Assembly: GCF_006547145.1 (NCBI RefSeq)
Contig: NZ_CP041244.1
Span: forward strand, 1,426,001-1,490,000
Direction of reading: 5' to 3'
Origin: Actinomadura sp. WMMA1423
GTDB taxonomy: Bacteria; Actinomycetota; Actinomycetes; Streptosporangiales; Streptosporangiaceae
Length of the DNA: 64,000 bases
Of the stretch, positions 26,283 through 34,546 are shown piece after piece. Position numbers and translations under genes: made by a program. Each line of letters opens with the position of its first letter. The first letter of the stretch is position 1. The notes below the pieces were generated by a model, which was not told the origin of the DNA, did not search any database, and saw only the letters and a list, made by a program, of their open reading frames with translations.

Positions 26283-27093
26283 GGACCGCGCGCCCGGCCG
26301 TCCGGGCGGTGCGGAGCGCCCAGTGCGCCGTCCTCGACTGGACGATCCGCCATCCCGCGTGCGCGCCCAGCACCAGCGGGGCGGGTACGCCGAGATGGGC
26401 CGCCGCCGCTCTGCGGGCGCGGAGGATGTGGACCACCAGCGGGGCGACGTCCACCGTCCGGCTGAACTGGTCGTCCCAGACGCGGTGCTCCAGGAGCGGG
26501 TCGTCCAGATTGGTGAGGACACCGGCCGTCGACAGCCGGAGCCACAACTCGTAGTCCTCCCCGCCCGAGAGGCGTTCGTCGTAGCCTCCGACCGCGTCGA
26601 CGGCCTCGCGGCGGAACATCACCGACGGGTGGACGAGCTGGTTGCGGAGCAGGAGCCGGCGGCGTAGATCCGCTGTCGCGCACATGCGGCGCACGTATCT
26701 GCGGCGGCCCCGCTCGTCGATGATGTGGACGGAGGAGCCCACGGCCACCACTGCGGGATTTCCGAGCAGGAAGTCACGCTGGCGCCGCAGACGGCCGGGC
26801 AGGGAGACGTCGTCGGCGTCCATCCGGGCGACCAGGTCGGACCGGCAGTGGCGCAGGCCGTCCTTGAGCGCCGCCGCGATGCCGACCGGTGCGGAGCGTT
26901 CGACGATCCGCAGGCGGGTCGCGGGGATGATCCGCCGCAGCAGCTTCTCGTTGTGCGGGCAGGCCCCGTCGAGGACGGCGACCAGTTCCCACCCGGTCAG
27001 GGTCTGGTCCCGGATGCTGGCGAGGGCCTGGGAGAGGAAGGCCGCCTCGGGCGCCAGCGGCATGAGCACGCTCACCAGCGGTCGCCCGGTCAT
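26251..27093 (-). CDS. Glycosyltransferase family 2 (GT-A)
   Basis: A 280-residue inverting GT2: PLVSVLMPLAPEAAFLSQALASI at the start, the DxD metal site in ARMDADDVSLPGRL, and SGGEDYELWLRL for the acceptor/base loop. It transfers a sugar from an NDP donor to the lipid-linked unit. ATG 27093 overlaps the preceding GT4 stop (ATGA), placing it last in a three-transferase run. Confidence 0.92.
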   Translation of the reverse strand: MTGRPLVSVLMPLAPEAAFLSQALASIRDQTLTGWELVAVLDGACPHNEKLLRRIIPATRLRIVERSAPVGIAAALKDGLRHCRSDLVARMDADDVSLPGRLRRQRDFLLGNPAVVAVGSSVHIIDERGRRRYVRRMCATADLRRRLLLRNQLVHPSVMFRREAVDAVGGYDERLSGGEDYELWLRLSTAGVLTNLDDPLLEHRVWDDQFSRTVDVAPLVVHILRARRAAAAHLGVPAPLVLGAHAGWRIVQSRTAHWALRTARTAGRAVLTPPQAAVRR

Positions 27094-28247
27094 GCGGGAC
27101 GCCGTCCGGGAGCCCGGCCGTCCGCCGCCGAGAGCGCTGATCCGTAGATGTCGAGCGACCGCCGTGCGAGCCGGGTCCAGCAGAACCGGCGGGCGTGCTC
27201 GAGCGCGGCGCTCCCCATCCGGATGCGCCGCTCGGGCGACTCCAGAAGCGCGCGGAGGGCCGCGGCGAGTTCCACCCGATCCCCCGGTGTGAAGAACTCC
27301 CCGCTCGCTTCGCCGACCGATTCGCTCAGGCCGCCCAGCCTGCTGGCGACCACCGGCTTGCCGCAGGCCTGCGCCTCCAGGGCCGCCATTCCGAACATCT
27401 CGTCCTGCCGGGTGGGCATGGCGAAGACGTCGCACATGTTGTAGACGGCGTTGAGCTCCTCGTCGGGGACCGCTCCGAGGTAGACCCCCTCCATGCTCCG
27501 CAAGCGCAGTGTCAGCGGACTCTCGGAGGCGGAGCCGGTGAACTGCCCTATCGGACCGGCGAAGACGAGCGTCGCGGTGGGGTGCTCTCGGCGCACGCTC
27601 TCCCAGGCGTCCAGGAGGAGGTCCGCGCCCTTCTGCTCGCACACCCGTCCGACGTAGAGGACGACCGTGCTCCCCAGGAGGCCGTGCTTCTCCTTCGTCC
27701 GGAAGGCGGCGTCAGGATCCGGGCGGAACTGGTCGAGATTGACGCCGTTGTAGAAGACGGTCATCGGGCCCGGTGACGGCGCCCAGAATTCGGAGAATTC
27801 CCTTCCGCACGCCGCGGACACAGGCAGCAGGGTCGAATACGCGGCCAGGGAGCGCCGGTAGTGCGTGCGGCCGAGAGCCCATCGGGTGGCGGCGAGGCGG
27901 AAGTAGTCGAACGAGTAGACCGCCGGAACGCGCAGCCTTTTCGACAGGCGTCCGATCTCCGGGGCGTTGTGGGCGTGGATGATGTCCGGCCGCTGCCCGC
28001 CGAGCCTGCCGTGGACGCCGACCAGGAATTCGTAGTCGCGATAGGGCCGCGGCAGTCTGAGCTTGACGGCCTCATAGCGCACTCCGTCGGCGGTCCGCCT
28101 GGCGGCGGTGTCCTCACCGCTGAACACCTGTACCTCGTGCCCGGCGGCCGCTTGCGCCCTGGCCAGTTCGATCATGCGTCTTTCCACCGCTCCGCCCCGG
28201 TGGAGGCGAATCGGCATGGTGGACGTTCCGATATGGACGATCTTCAT
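27090..28247 (-). CDS. Glycosyltransferase family 4
   Basis: A 385-residue GT-B enzyme. The acceptor half has TSTMPIRLHRGGAVERRMIELA and IIHAHNAPEIGRL. The donor half has VLYVGRVCEQKGADLLLDAWE and the E-x7-E-like motif MFGMAALEAQACGKPVVAS. ATG 28247 overlaps the preceding GT4 stop, and its own stop overlaps the GT2 start. Confidence 0.93.
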   Translation of the reverse strand: MKIVHIGTSTMPIRLHRGGAVERRMIELARAQAAAGHEVQVFSGEDTAARRTADGVRYEAVKLRLPRPYRDYEFLVGVHGRLGGQRPDIIHAHNAPEIGRLSKRLRVPAVYSFDYFRLAATRWALGRTHYRRSLAAYSTLLPVSAACGREFSEFWAPSPGPMTVFYNGVNLDQFRPDPDAAFRTKEKHGLLGSTVVLYVGRVCEQKGADLLLDAWESVRREHPTATLVFAGPIGQFTGSASESPLTLRLRSMEGVYLGAVPDEELNAVYNMCDVFAMPTRQDEMFGMAALEAQACGKPVVASRLGGLSESVGEASGEFFTPGDRVELAAALRALLESPERRIRMGSAALEHARRFCWTRLARRSLDIYGSALSAADGRAPGRRPA

Positions 28248-29266
28248 AGGCCCCCGACCCCCGCACCTTTCCTGACGTTCCGATACAGATCCTCGTGACT
28301 TTCGACCATCGCTGCGAGCGCGAAGCGAGCCCGTGCCGCGGCCGCCACGCGGTTCGACTCCTTCGAGTAGTCCGCGTAGTCGCGCATGGTGCGCAGAACC
28401 GCCGCCACCACGGACTCCACCGAGAGCGTCCGGAGGCAGTGCCCCCAGCCGTCGAGTTGCCACGCGATCCCGCCCACATCGGGAGCGATCACGGGGAGGC
28501 CGGTGAGCATCGCCTCGGTGACCACCGACGGCATCGCCTCGGTCCGGCTCGCGAGCAGGTGGATGTGGGCCTGGTGGTACTCGCGCACGAGGGCGGGCCC
28601 CGACCGGCGGCCCACGAAGGCGACCTGCTCGTGGACTCCGAGGTCGCGGGCGAGCCGGCGGAGCTCGGTCTCGCGGTGGTCGATGTGGTAGACGAGCCGG
28701 AGCTCGCACCTGCCGCGAAGTTCCGGCTCGGCCACCGCGCGGATGAGCAGATCCACCTGTTTGAGCGGGATGAGCTGCCCGACGTAGAGCAGCCGGAACC
28801 GCTCGCCGCCGCTCGGAGCCGCGCGCGCGACCGGGGTGAAGTGCGTACCGTCCATGCCGTTCGGTATGACGAGGGTCCGGCCGCCGCGCCCGGTGGCGGC
28901 CTCGCACCGTGCGGCCTCGGCCGGGGACAGCGCCACGACGGCGTCCGCCCGACGGAGCATCCTGCGATGCGCGATCCGCTGCCGTACGCGCGCGGGCACC
29001 GAGCCGCAGTGCGGTGTGTAGACGAGCGGAGCGGGCGTCCTCCGCAGTCCCAGTGCGAGCGTCGCGGGACCGGCCTGGTGCACGTGCGTCACGTCGACCG
29101 ACGATGCGGCGCTCAGCGCCCCGCGCCAGTCGCGGATCCCGATGGGGAGCACCTCGTGCCCGCGGGCGCTCAGGCCCCGCAGCAGATTGATCTCGGGTGT
29201 GGCCTGGAGCCTCGTCCAGACGTCCGGCCGGTACTCGAAGATGCCTCCGACCATCGCGATCCGCAT
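28244..29266 (-). CDS. Glycosyltransferase family 4
   Basis: A 340-residue GT-B transferase: FEYRPDVWTRLQATPEINLLRGL, then VDVTHVHQAGPATLAL, YVGQLIPLKQVDLLIRAV, and SRTEAMPSVVTEAMLTGLPVIA as the donor-binding E-x7-E region. ATG 29266 follows GGAGGTGA. Only 7 bp separate it from the Wzy-like gene upstream, so it continues that operon. Confidence 0.93.
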   Translation of the reverse strand: MRIAMVGGIFEYRPDVWTRLQATPEINLLRGLSARGHEVLPIGIRDWRGALSAASSVDVTHVHQAGPATLALGLRRTPAPLVYTPHCGSVPARVRQRIAHRRMLRRADAVVALSPAEAARCEAATGRGGRTLVIPNGMDGTHFTPVARAAPSGGERFRLLYVGQLIPLKQVDLLIRAVAEPELRGRCELRLVYHIDHRETELRRLARDLGVHEQVAFVGRRSGPALVREYHQAHIHLLASRTEAMPSVVTEAMLTGLPVIAPDVGGIAWQLDGWGHCLRTLSVESVVAAVLRTMRDYADYSKESNRVAAAARARFALAAMVESHEDLYRNVRKGAGVGGL

Positions 29267-29273
29267 GCGCCTC

Positions 29274-30839
29274 TCACCTCCCGATGACGCCGGCGTCGAG
29301 TGCGGGGACCGCCTTGCCCGCGGGCCCCTTCCTCGCCCCGCGGAAGAACGCCCGCGCCAGGTAGGGCGGCAGGCAGAAATACAGCAGCGTCTGCGAGAGG
29401 ACGGCGATGCCGCCCGCCACGGAGAAGGCGAGGGTGATCGAGGTGAAGACGTGCAGATAGGCGTCCAACGTGTCGGCCGTGGGCCGGTAGCGCCTGTCGA
29501 GGGCGCCGAAGGCGATTCCCAGCAGCGAGAAGCCGGCGACGACGCCGGACGGGCCGCCGGCGAAAAGGAGGTCTACGACAAGGGGAGGGTGCTGGTCGTG
29601 TGCGACCAGGCTCCCGTAGATCCGCTCGTTGTAGACCTTGCCCGTATCGGTGTCCCGGTAGGGTTTTCCTATTATGGGGACCGGCCGCAGGACCGATGCC
29701 AGCAAGGACTCGGGCCCGAGCAGGGGTGCCCCGCCGCCATTTCCCTCGACCGCGATCGCCACGAACTGCGGCGCACCGAGATAGCGTTCCAGTTCCTCCA
29801 GCGGGTCGGCCCGGTAATCATCCAGCCCCACCTCTCGGGCGCTCAGTTCCCCGCCTCGCGTCTCCACGTAGAACAGCCGGTAAGTTCCCACATAGGAGGA
29901 GCAGACGCCGACGAAGACGAAAGTGACCAGCAGGACGGGCAGGTTCAACCGCCTCACTTGAAGGCTGCACACCGCGAGCAGAGCGATCAGCGCCGTCACG
30001 GCCGCCTGGCGGTTGTAGTGGTAGCTCGAATAGGACAGGAAGAGCAGCGCCAGCGCGACGACCGCACGCCACGTGGTCCGCCGGCGTGAGGGCGCCGCAG
30101 CGCCCGGCGGCCGGGACGCCAGCCCTCTCTGCAGCCACAGCAGGCCCCCGACGCCGAGGAACGGCCTCGTCAGAGCGCTGATCCCCTGCCCGAGGCTCGT
30201 CCTGCTCCCCGGCTCCAGGAGGGCCGGGTGGCCGGTGTAGTAGGCCCACGCCTCGCCCGGCGTACGAAAGAACAGGGCCATCCCGGCCGTCCCGACCGCC
30301 AGGAACGCCAGCACCACCGGGACCGGCACGGGACGCCGCGCCCCCGCCGGTCCCTCCGCGCGGGCCCCGCTCGCGGCCCGGGCGGAGCGCCCCGCCCCCG
30401 CCCGTACGGCGAAGCAGACCGCGAAGGACGCGAAGGCGAGGGACTGGACGCACATCGCATAATTGATCGCCGGCACCGGGGGAAGCACGCGCATGAGCCC
30501 GGGCACCGGCGGCCGCACGACGATGAGGGTCGGGAGCGCGACAAGCTCCAGGTACCAGACGACCAGGACGAGGTTGCCGGGCGTCAGCCACTGGTCCCGC
30601 CGGAGGCGGAGGCGCCGGGAGGCCGCGGCGCCGACGGCCAGCACGATCGCCCCGATCGGGGCCGCCCAGTAGTCGCCACCGCGCCATCCGCTCAGGACCG
30701 CCGTCAGCAGCACGGCCACGCTGAGGCATGCGGTCAGCAGGTACCAGCCGAAGGCGACGAACCTGACCTCCACCTCGGAGGAGGCCGGTCCGGCCGGCGC
30801 GGGCGCCTGGACCGTTCGCGGTCCGGAGGCCGCCGTCAC
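29274..30839 (-). CDS. Wzy-like oligosaccharide repeat-unit polymerase
   Basis: A 521-residue polytopic protein, about 12 TM helices with a large hydrophilic loop (about 330-430), the architecture of Wzy/O-antigen polymerases. The region LFLSYSSYHYNRQAAVTALIALL and the motif GPSGVVAGFSLLGIAFG are polymerase-like, but the family has little sequence conservation, so the call rests on topology and position beside a flippase. It would polymerise lipid-linked repeat units on the outer face. GTG 30839 overlaps the flippase stop by 4 bp. The frame stays open far upstream through the neighbouring genes; that extension is not real. Confidence 0.8.
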   Translation of the reverse strand: MTAASGPRTVQAPAPAGPASSEVEVRFVAFGWYLLTACLSVAVLLTAVLSGWRGGDYWAAPIGAIVLAVGAAASRRLRLRRDQWLTPGNLVLVVWYLELVALPTLIVVRPPVPGLMRVLPPVPAINYAMCVQSLAFASFAVCFAVRAGAGRSARAASGARAEGPAGARRPVPVPVVLAFLAVGTAGMALFFRTPGEAWAYYTGHPALLEPGSRTSLGQGISALTRPFLGVGGLLWLQRGLASRPPGAAAPSRRRTTWRAVVALALLFLSYSSYHYNRQAAVTALIALLAVCSLQVRRLNLPVLLVTFVFVGVCSSYVGTYRLFYVETRGGELSAREVGLDDYRADPLEELERYLGAPQFVAIAVEGNGGGAPLLGPESLLASVLRPVPIIGKPYRDTDTGKVYNERIYGSLVAHDQHPPLVVDLLFAGGPSGVVAGFSLLGIAFGALDRRYRPTADTLDAYLHVFTSITLAFSVAGGIAVLSQTLLYFCLPPYLARAFFRGARKGPAGKAVPALDAGVIGR

Positions 30840-32218
30840 GACCGGCTCCTCAGCTCGCCCACGACCGGCACGAGCGCCAGGCATGTCGCGATCCCGCCCA
30901 CCAGGAAGGACAGGGAGGCGCCCACGCCGCCCAGGGCCGGTACCAGCAGCACCGCCGCCACGGCGAGCGCCGCCGCCTGGGTGACGTCGCTGCACATCCA
31001 CAGCCTGCTCCGGTTCATCGCGACCGCGACGGAGCTGAGGAGGCTGTTGAGCACCATGGGGACCGCCGCCATCATGAGCACGACGAAGACCGGCCAGGCC
31101 GAGACGTACTGCTCGCCGAACGCGCGCAGGGTCAGCGGGGCGGTCACCACCGCGACGAAGGTGGTCGGGACGACGTAGGCCAGGTATCCCGCCGCATATC
31201 GACGGGCCGCCCGGACGAAGTCGTCGTGCCGCCCCTCCGCCCAGCACGCGGTCAGGATCGGAACGCTGGAGACGGCGATGCAGCCGGGCAGCATCACCAC
31301 GGCCTGCACGGCCCGCTGCGCGAGCGCGAAGACGCCGAGCGAGGCGTACCCGCCGGGGACGTGGGTCAGGAGGACCTGCACGTACCAGAACGCGGGTTGC
31401 AGCAGCAGCGTCGAGCCCCAGGCCGCCAGCGCCATCTGGGCGCCGTCCTTCGCCGAGGACGGCCGGGCGGGCGCCACGGCGGCCTGTCCAGGCCTGCTGG
31501 CCAGGAGATATCCGTGCCGGAGCATGGGAGCGAGGACGACCGACTCCCCCAGCGCGTAGCCCACGACGGCGGGCAGGACGCCTCCCGGCCAGACGACTCC
31601 GCCGATCACCCCCGCCGCGCACGCCGCGCTTCGCATCAGGGACCACCTGGCCGCCGACTCGAACCTCTCCAGGCCCATGAAGACCGCCTGGCTGAGGTTG
31701 TTGACGGTGCATCCGGCGAAGACCAGGACCGAGGCCGTGACCAGCCGGCTGTCGGCACCTGCGCCGAAGACGACGCGGGCGACGGTGCCGGCGGCGGCCA
31801 GCACGGGCAGGGCCACGGCGCCGACGCCGCCCAGGCAGAGCAGGACGAACACGCACCAGAGCCGGCGCGTTCGGGCGGGGCCCGCCAGGCGGTGGGCGGC
31901 CAGGGTCCTGGTCGCGGCCCAGGGCAGCCCCATGCCGCCCACGGCCGAGGCGACCAGCGCGGTGGACTGGCAGAGGGCGAACGTGCCGAACTGCGCGGCG
32001 CCGAGGAGGCGCGCCGCCGCCACCCCCGCCACGAGGGTCGTCAACCGCCCGAGCAGAGCGCTCCCCGCGGTGAAGGTGGCGCCCCTGACCATGCGGCTCG
32101 AGACCTCGTCGAGCGACTGCAGCCGCGCCGCCAGCCGTCCAGGAAGCCGTCCCTCCGCTCCCAGGGGACGGTCCGGTGCCCGTACGCCGTCTCCTGCGCT
32201 CCCCCGCTGCCTGACCAT
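30836..32218 (-). CDS. Wzx-type polysaccharide flippase (MATE/MVF-like)
   Basis: A 460-residue membrane protein with about 12-14 TM helices; the N-terminal pair is MVRGATFTAGSALLGRLTTLVAGVAAARLLG, the hallmark start of RfbX/Wzx proteins, then ALCQSTALVASAVGGMGL. It should flip the undecaprenyl-linked repeat unit to the outer face for Wzy. ATG 32218 is kept, though the 40 residues before the first helix are polar and ATG at residue 43 is possible. Middle gene of the sulfotransferase-flippase-polymerase-GT operon. Confidence 0.9.
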   Translation of the reverse strand: MVRQRGSAGDGVRAPDRPLGAEGRLPGRLAARLQSLDEVSSRMVRGATFTAGSALLGRLTTLVAGVAAARLLGAAQFGTFALCQSTALVASAVGGMGLPWAATRTLAAHRLAGPARTRRLWCVFVLLCLGGVGAVALPVLAAAGTVARVVFGAGADSRLVTASVLVFAGCTVNNLSQAVFMGLERFESAARWSLMRSAACAAGVIGGVVWPGGVLPAVVGYALGESVVLAPMLRHGYLLASRPGQAAVAPARPSSAKDGAQMALAAWGSTLLLQPAFWYVQVLLTHVPGGYASLGVFALAQRAVQAVVMLPGCIAVSSVPILTACWAEGRHDDFVRAARRYAAGYLAYVVPTTFVAVVTAPLTLRAFGEQYVSAWPVFVVLMMAAVPMVLNSLLSSVAVAMNRSRLWMCSDVTQAAALAVAAVLLVPALGGVGASLSFLVGGIATCLALVPVVGELRSRS

Positions 32219-32233
32219 GGACGCGCGACCCGC

Positions 32234-33175
32234 CTATCCCGGGAAGACGGGATAGCCGTAGCGGAGCAGGCCGGGCGCGGTCAGGGCGCTGACCAGCCGC
32301 TTGGAGCCCGCGGGCAGCGCGGAGCGCCAGTCCTCGTCGAGCCGCAGCGGCTCCCGTCCCGCCCGGATGCGCATGGGATTGGCGGCGACCAGGTGGTCGC
32401 GCCCCAGCTCGACCGCGTCGGCACCGAGGAACGGCAGGTCTCCCGGGACCTCGCTGCCGAGGAACGAGAGCACGCGTTCGAGATGCGCACGCGGCTGCGC
32501 GACGAAGTCCTCGTAGCGCAGGGTCATCGTCGGCATGCCGAGCACGCCGAACAGGTCGAGGGTGAGGTTGAAGACCGTCCACTGGACGGCGGTGCGGGCG
32601 GGCGACTGCCTCGGCATGGGCACCCCGCCGAGGTCGGGGCGCGCGATCCGCTTGGTGCACGAGAAGCACACGCCGTGACTCGCGCGGACCAGATGGAGCA
32701 TCCGCATGCTCGTGCCGGGCGCGTGCCGGACCGTCTGGGCGGCGGCGGGCCACTTGGACGAATCGATCACGAAGGTGCAGCCGCTGGCCGCGCGCACCCC
32801 GCGGAAGAGCGCGCCCATGATCTCCGCATAGCGGTCGAGCCGGCGACGGAAGCGCGGGGCCGCGCGCGGAGCGGCCAGGAAGGGCAGGTAGTGCATCCGC
32901 GCGACCGAGGCGCGCAGCCGCAGGACCTCCGCGGCGTCGACGCGGTCCCAGCCGCCGAACGCCTCCTTGCCGACGGCCAGCCAGAAGGGGCAGTCATGGA
33001 AACGCGCGCCGCATCCGCACATGTCGTTGCGAAGCACGCCATGGTCCCAGAGGAAGAAGAGTTCGCCGACGGCACAGAACCCCGGGACCGCGCCCAGCAC
33101 CCTGGACACCAGGGTGCTCCCGCTCCGGCTGTTCCCGGCCACGAAAACGACGGGCACGGTGTCGCTGTCGTCCAC
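32234..33175 (-). CDS. PAPS-dependent sulfotransferase
   Basis: A 313-residue sulfotransferase: the 5'-phosphosulfate loop GNSRSGST (14-21) and the 3'-phosphate segment FVIDSSKWP are intact. A Cys cluster (CGCGARFHDCPFW) around 45-57 may bind metal or stabilise the fold. It transfers sulfate from PAPS to a hydroxyl, most simply on a sugar before export. Start GTG 33175 has GGGAGGG upstream and directly precedes the PAPS motif; the open frame extends 57 codons further without support. It is the first gene of the flippase/polymerase operon. Confidence 0.88.
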   Translation of the reverse strand: MDDSDTVPVVFVAGNSRSGSTLVSRVLGAVPGFCAVGELFFLWDHGVLRNDMCGCGARFHDCPFWLAVGKEAFGGWDRVDAAEVLRLRASVARMHYLPFLAAPRAAPRFRRRLDRYAEIMGALFRGVRAASGCTFVIDSSKWPAAAQTVRHAPGTSMRMLHLVRASHGVCFSCTKRIARPDLGGVPMPRQSPARTAVQWTVFNLTLDLFGVLGMPTMTLRYEDFVAQPRAHLERVLSFLGSEVPGDLPFLGADAVELGRDHLVAANPMRIRAGREPLRLDEDWRSALPAGSKRLVSALTAPGLLRYGYPVFPG

Positions 33176-33311
33176 GCCGCCCTCCCGGTCACGCTGGTCG
33201 CATTCCGTGCCCGCCGCACCGGTGGAGGCCGCCCTCCCACCGGAGGGGCCGACCGCGGGACGGGCCGGGGCGCGACGCCCCGTCGAAACTCGCCGTGCCG
33301 GACACCTGAGA

Positions 33312-33324
33312 CTACCGAGAGTAT
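33312..33324. promoter_or_regulatory. Recurrent TAC-N5-GTA motif, copy 2
   Basis: CTACCGAGAGTAT between the sulfotransferase (minus) and GT4 (plus) genes; a TACAAT box follows about 18 bp downstream at 33342. Confidence 0.45.
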
Positions 33325-33376
33325 CTGATCGTAACTCTTTGTACAATGCTCGTGGGGCTCACGGAACGGATGGGGC

Positions 33377-34546
33377 ATGCCGAGGGACGACAAGGCGCTC
33401 TCGCTCGCGGCCGAGCGGTGCCCGGGCACCGCCGCCCGCCTGCCCAGGACGTGCCTGCTCATCGGCCAGCTGGGCGTCGGCGGGACCGAGAAGCAGCTCA
33501 CCCTGCTGGCCCTCGGGCTGCGCGCCCGGGCGGTGGACACGTCCGTCCTCGTGATGTTCGAGGGCGGACCGCGCGAGGAGGTGCTGCGGGCCGCCGGGAT
33601 CCCCGTCGTGCATCTGGGGTTCCGGCGCAGGTCGGCCGGCTGGCGGATGGTGCCGGGGAACGCGGCGGCCTTCCTGCGGCTGGTCGCCTGGCTGCGCACC
33701 CGCCGTCCGGAGGTCCTGCACGCGTTCCTGTTCTACAGCTACGTCGTGGCCGCGCCCGCCGCACGCCTCGCCGGGGTCCCCGTGGTGGTGGCCGGCCGCC
33801 GAGGGCTCGCGGACGGCAAGCTCGGACGCCGCCTGCTGCTCGCGGTCGAACGCTGGGCGACCCGCATGACCGATCTCCTCATCGCCAACGCGCACGCGGT
33901 GGCCGAGAACGCCCGGACCACCGAGAGGCTCCCGACCGGCAAGGTCGTCGTCGTGCACAACGGCCTTCCCGAATCCGCCTTCGCGCCGGCGCCGCCCGCG
34001 CGGCTGGAGACCGAGCTCCCCGTCGTGCTCTGTGTCGCCAACCTCAAGCCGTACAAGGGGCACGCGCACCTCTTCGAAGCGGTCGCGCGGCTCGCGGGCC
34101 GCGGGCTGCCCTGCACCCTCGCCCTGGCCGGGGAGGGCTCCGCTCGGGCAGCCCTTCAAGCCCTCGCCGTGCGGCTCGCCATCGATGTCCGCTTCCTTGG
34201 GATCCGTACCGATGTGGATCAGTTGCTCGCCCGCGCCGACGTGGTGGTGCTCCCGTCGCTCGAGGAGGGGATGAGCAATGCCGTGATGGAGGCCATGGCG
34301 GCCGCACTGCCGATCGTCGCGACCGACGTGGGCGGTACCGGCGAACTGCTCCGGGGCCGCGGCCTGCTCGTCCGTCCCGCCGAGCCGGAGGCCCTCGCCG
34401 AGGGGATCGAGCGGCTCCTGACCGACCCGGCGCTGGCCCGCGGCCTCGGGCGCCGGGCCCGTGCCTGGAGCCGCGAGCACCTCCTGGCCGACGCCATGGT
34501 CGACCGGCACCTCCGCATCTACCGGGAGCTGCTGGATGGCGCGTAG
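33377..34546 (+). CDS. Glycosyltransferase family 4
   Basis: A 389-residue GT-B transferase with TCLLIGQLGVGGTEKQLTLL (acceptor half), VLHAFLFYSYVVAAPAARL, CVANLKPYKGHAHLFEAVA, and LEEGMSNAVMEAMAAALPIVA (E-x7-E). The pattern is typical of enzymes adding sugars to lipid-linked glycans. ATG 33377 is preceded by GGGG at short spacing. It is divergent from the sulfotransferase operon, and its 3' end overlaps the converging ligase-like gene by 28 bp. Confidence 0.92.
   Translation: MPRDDKALSLAAERCPGTAARLPRTCLLIGQLGVGGTEKQLTLLALGLRARAVDTSVLVMFEGGPREEVLRAAGIPVVHLGFRRRSAGWRMVPGNAAAFLRLVAWLRTRRPEVLHAFLFYSYVVAAPAARLAGVPVVVAGRRGLADGKLGRRLLLAVERWATRMTDLLIANAHAVAENARTTERLPTGKVVVVHNGLPESAFAPAPPARLETELPVVLCVANLKPYKGHAHLFEAVARLAGRGLPCTLALAGEGSARAALQALAVRLAIDVRFLGIRTDVDQLLARADVVVLPSLEEGMSNAVMEAMAAALPIVATDVGGTGELLRGRGLLVRPAEPEALAEGIERLLTDPALARGLGRRARAWSREHLLADAMVDRHLRIYRELLDGA

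Noticed and set aside
29274-32753. One 1159-residue open frame on the minus strand
   Set aside because: It runs through three real genes; only the last 521 codons (from GTG 30839) have membrane-protein character, and the rest is the antisense shadow of the flippase and sulfotransferase genes.
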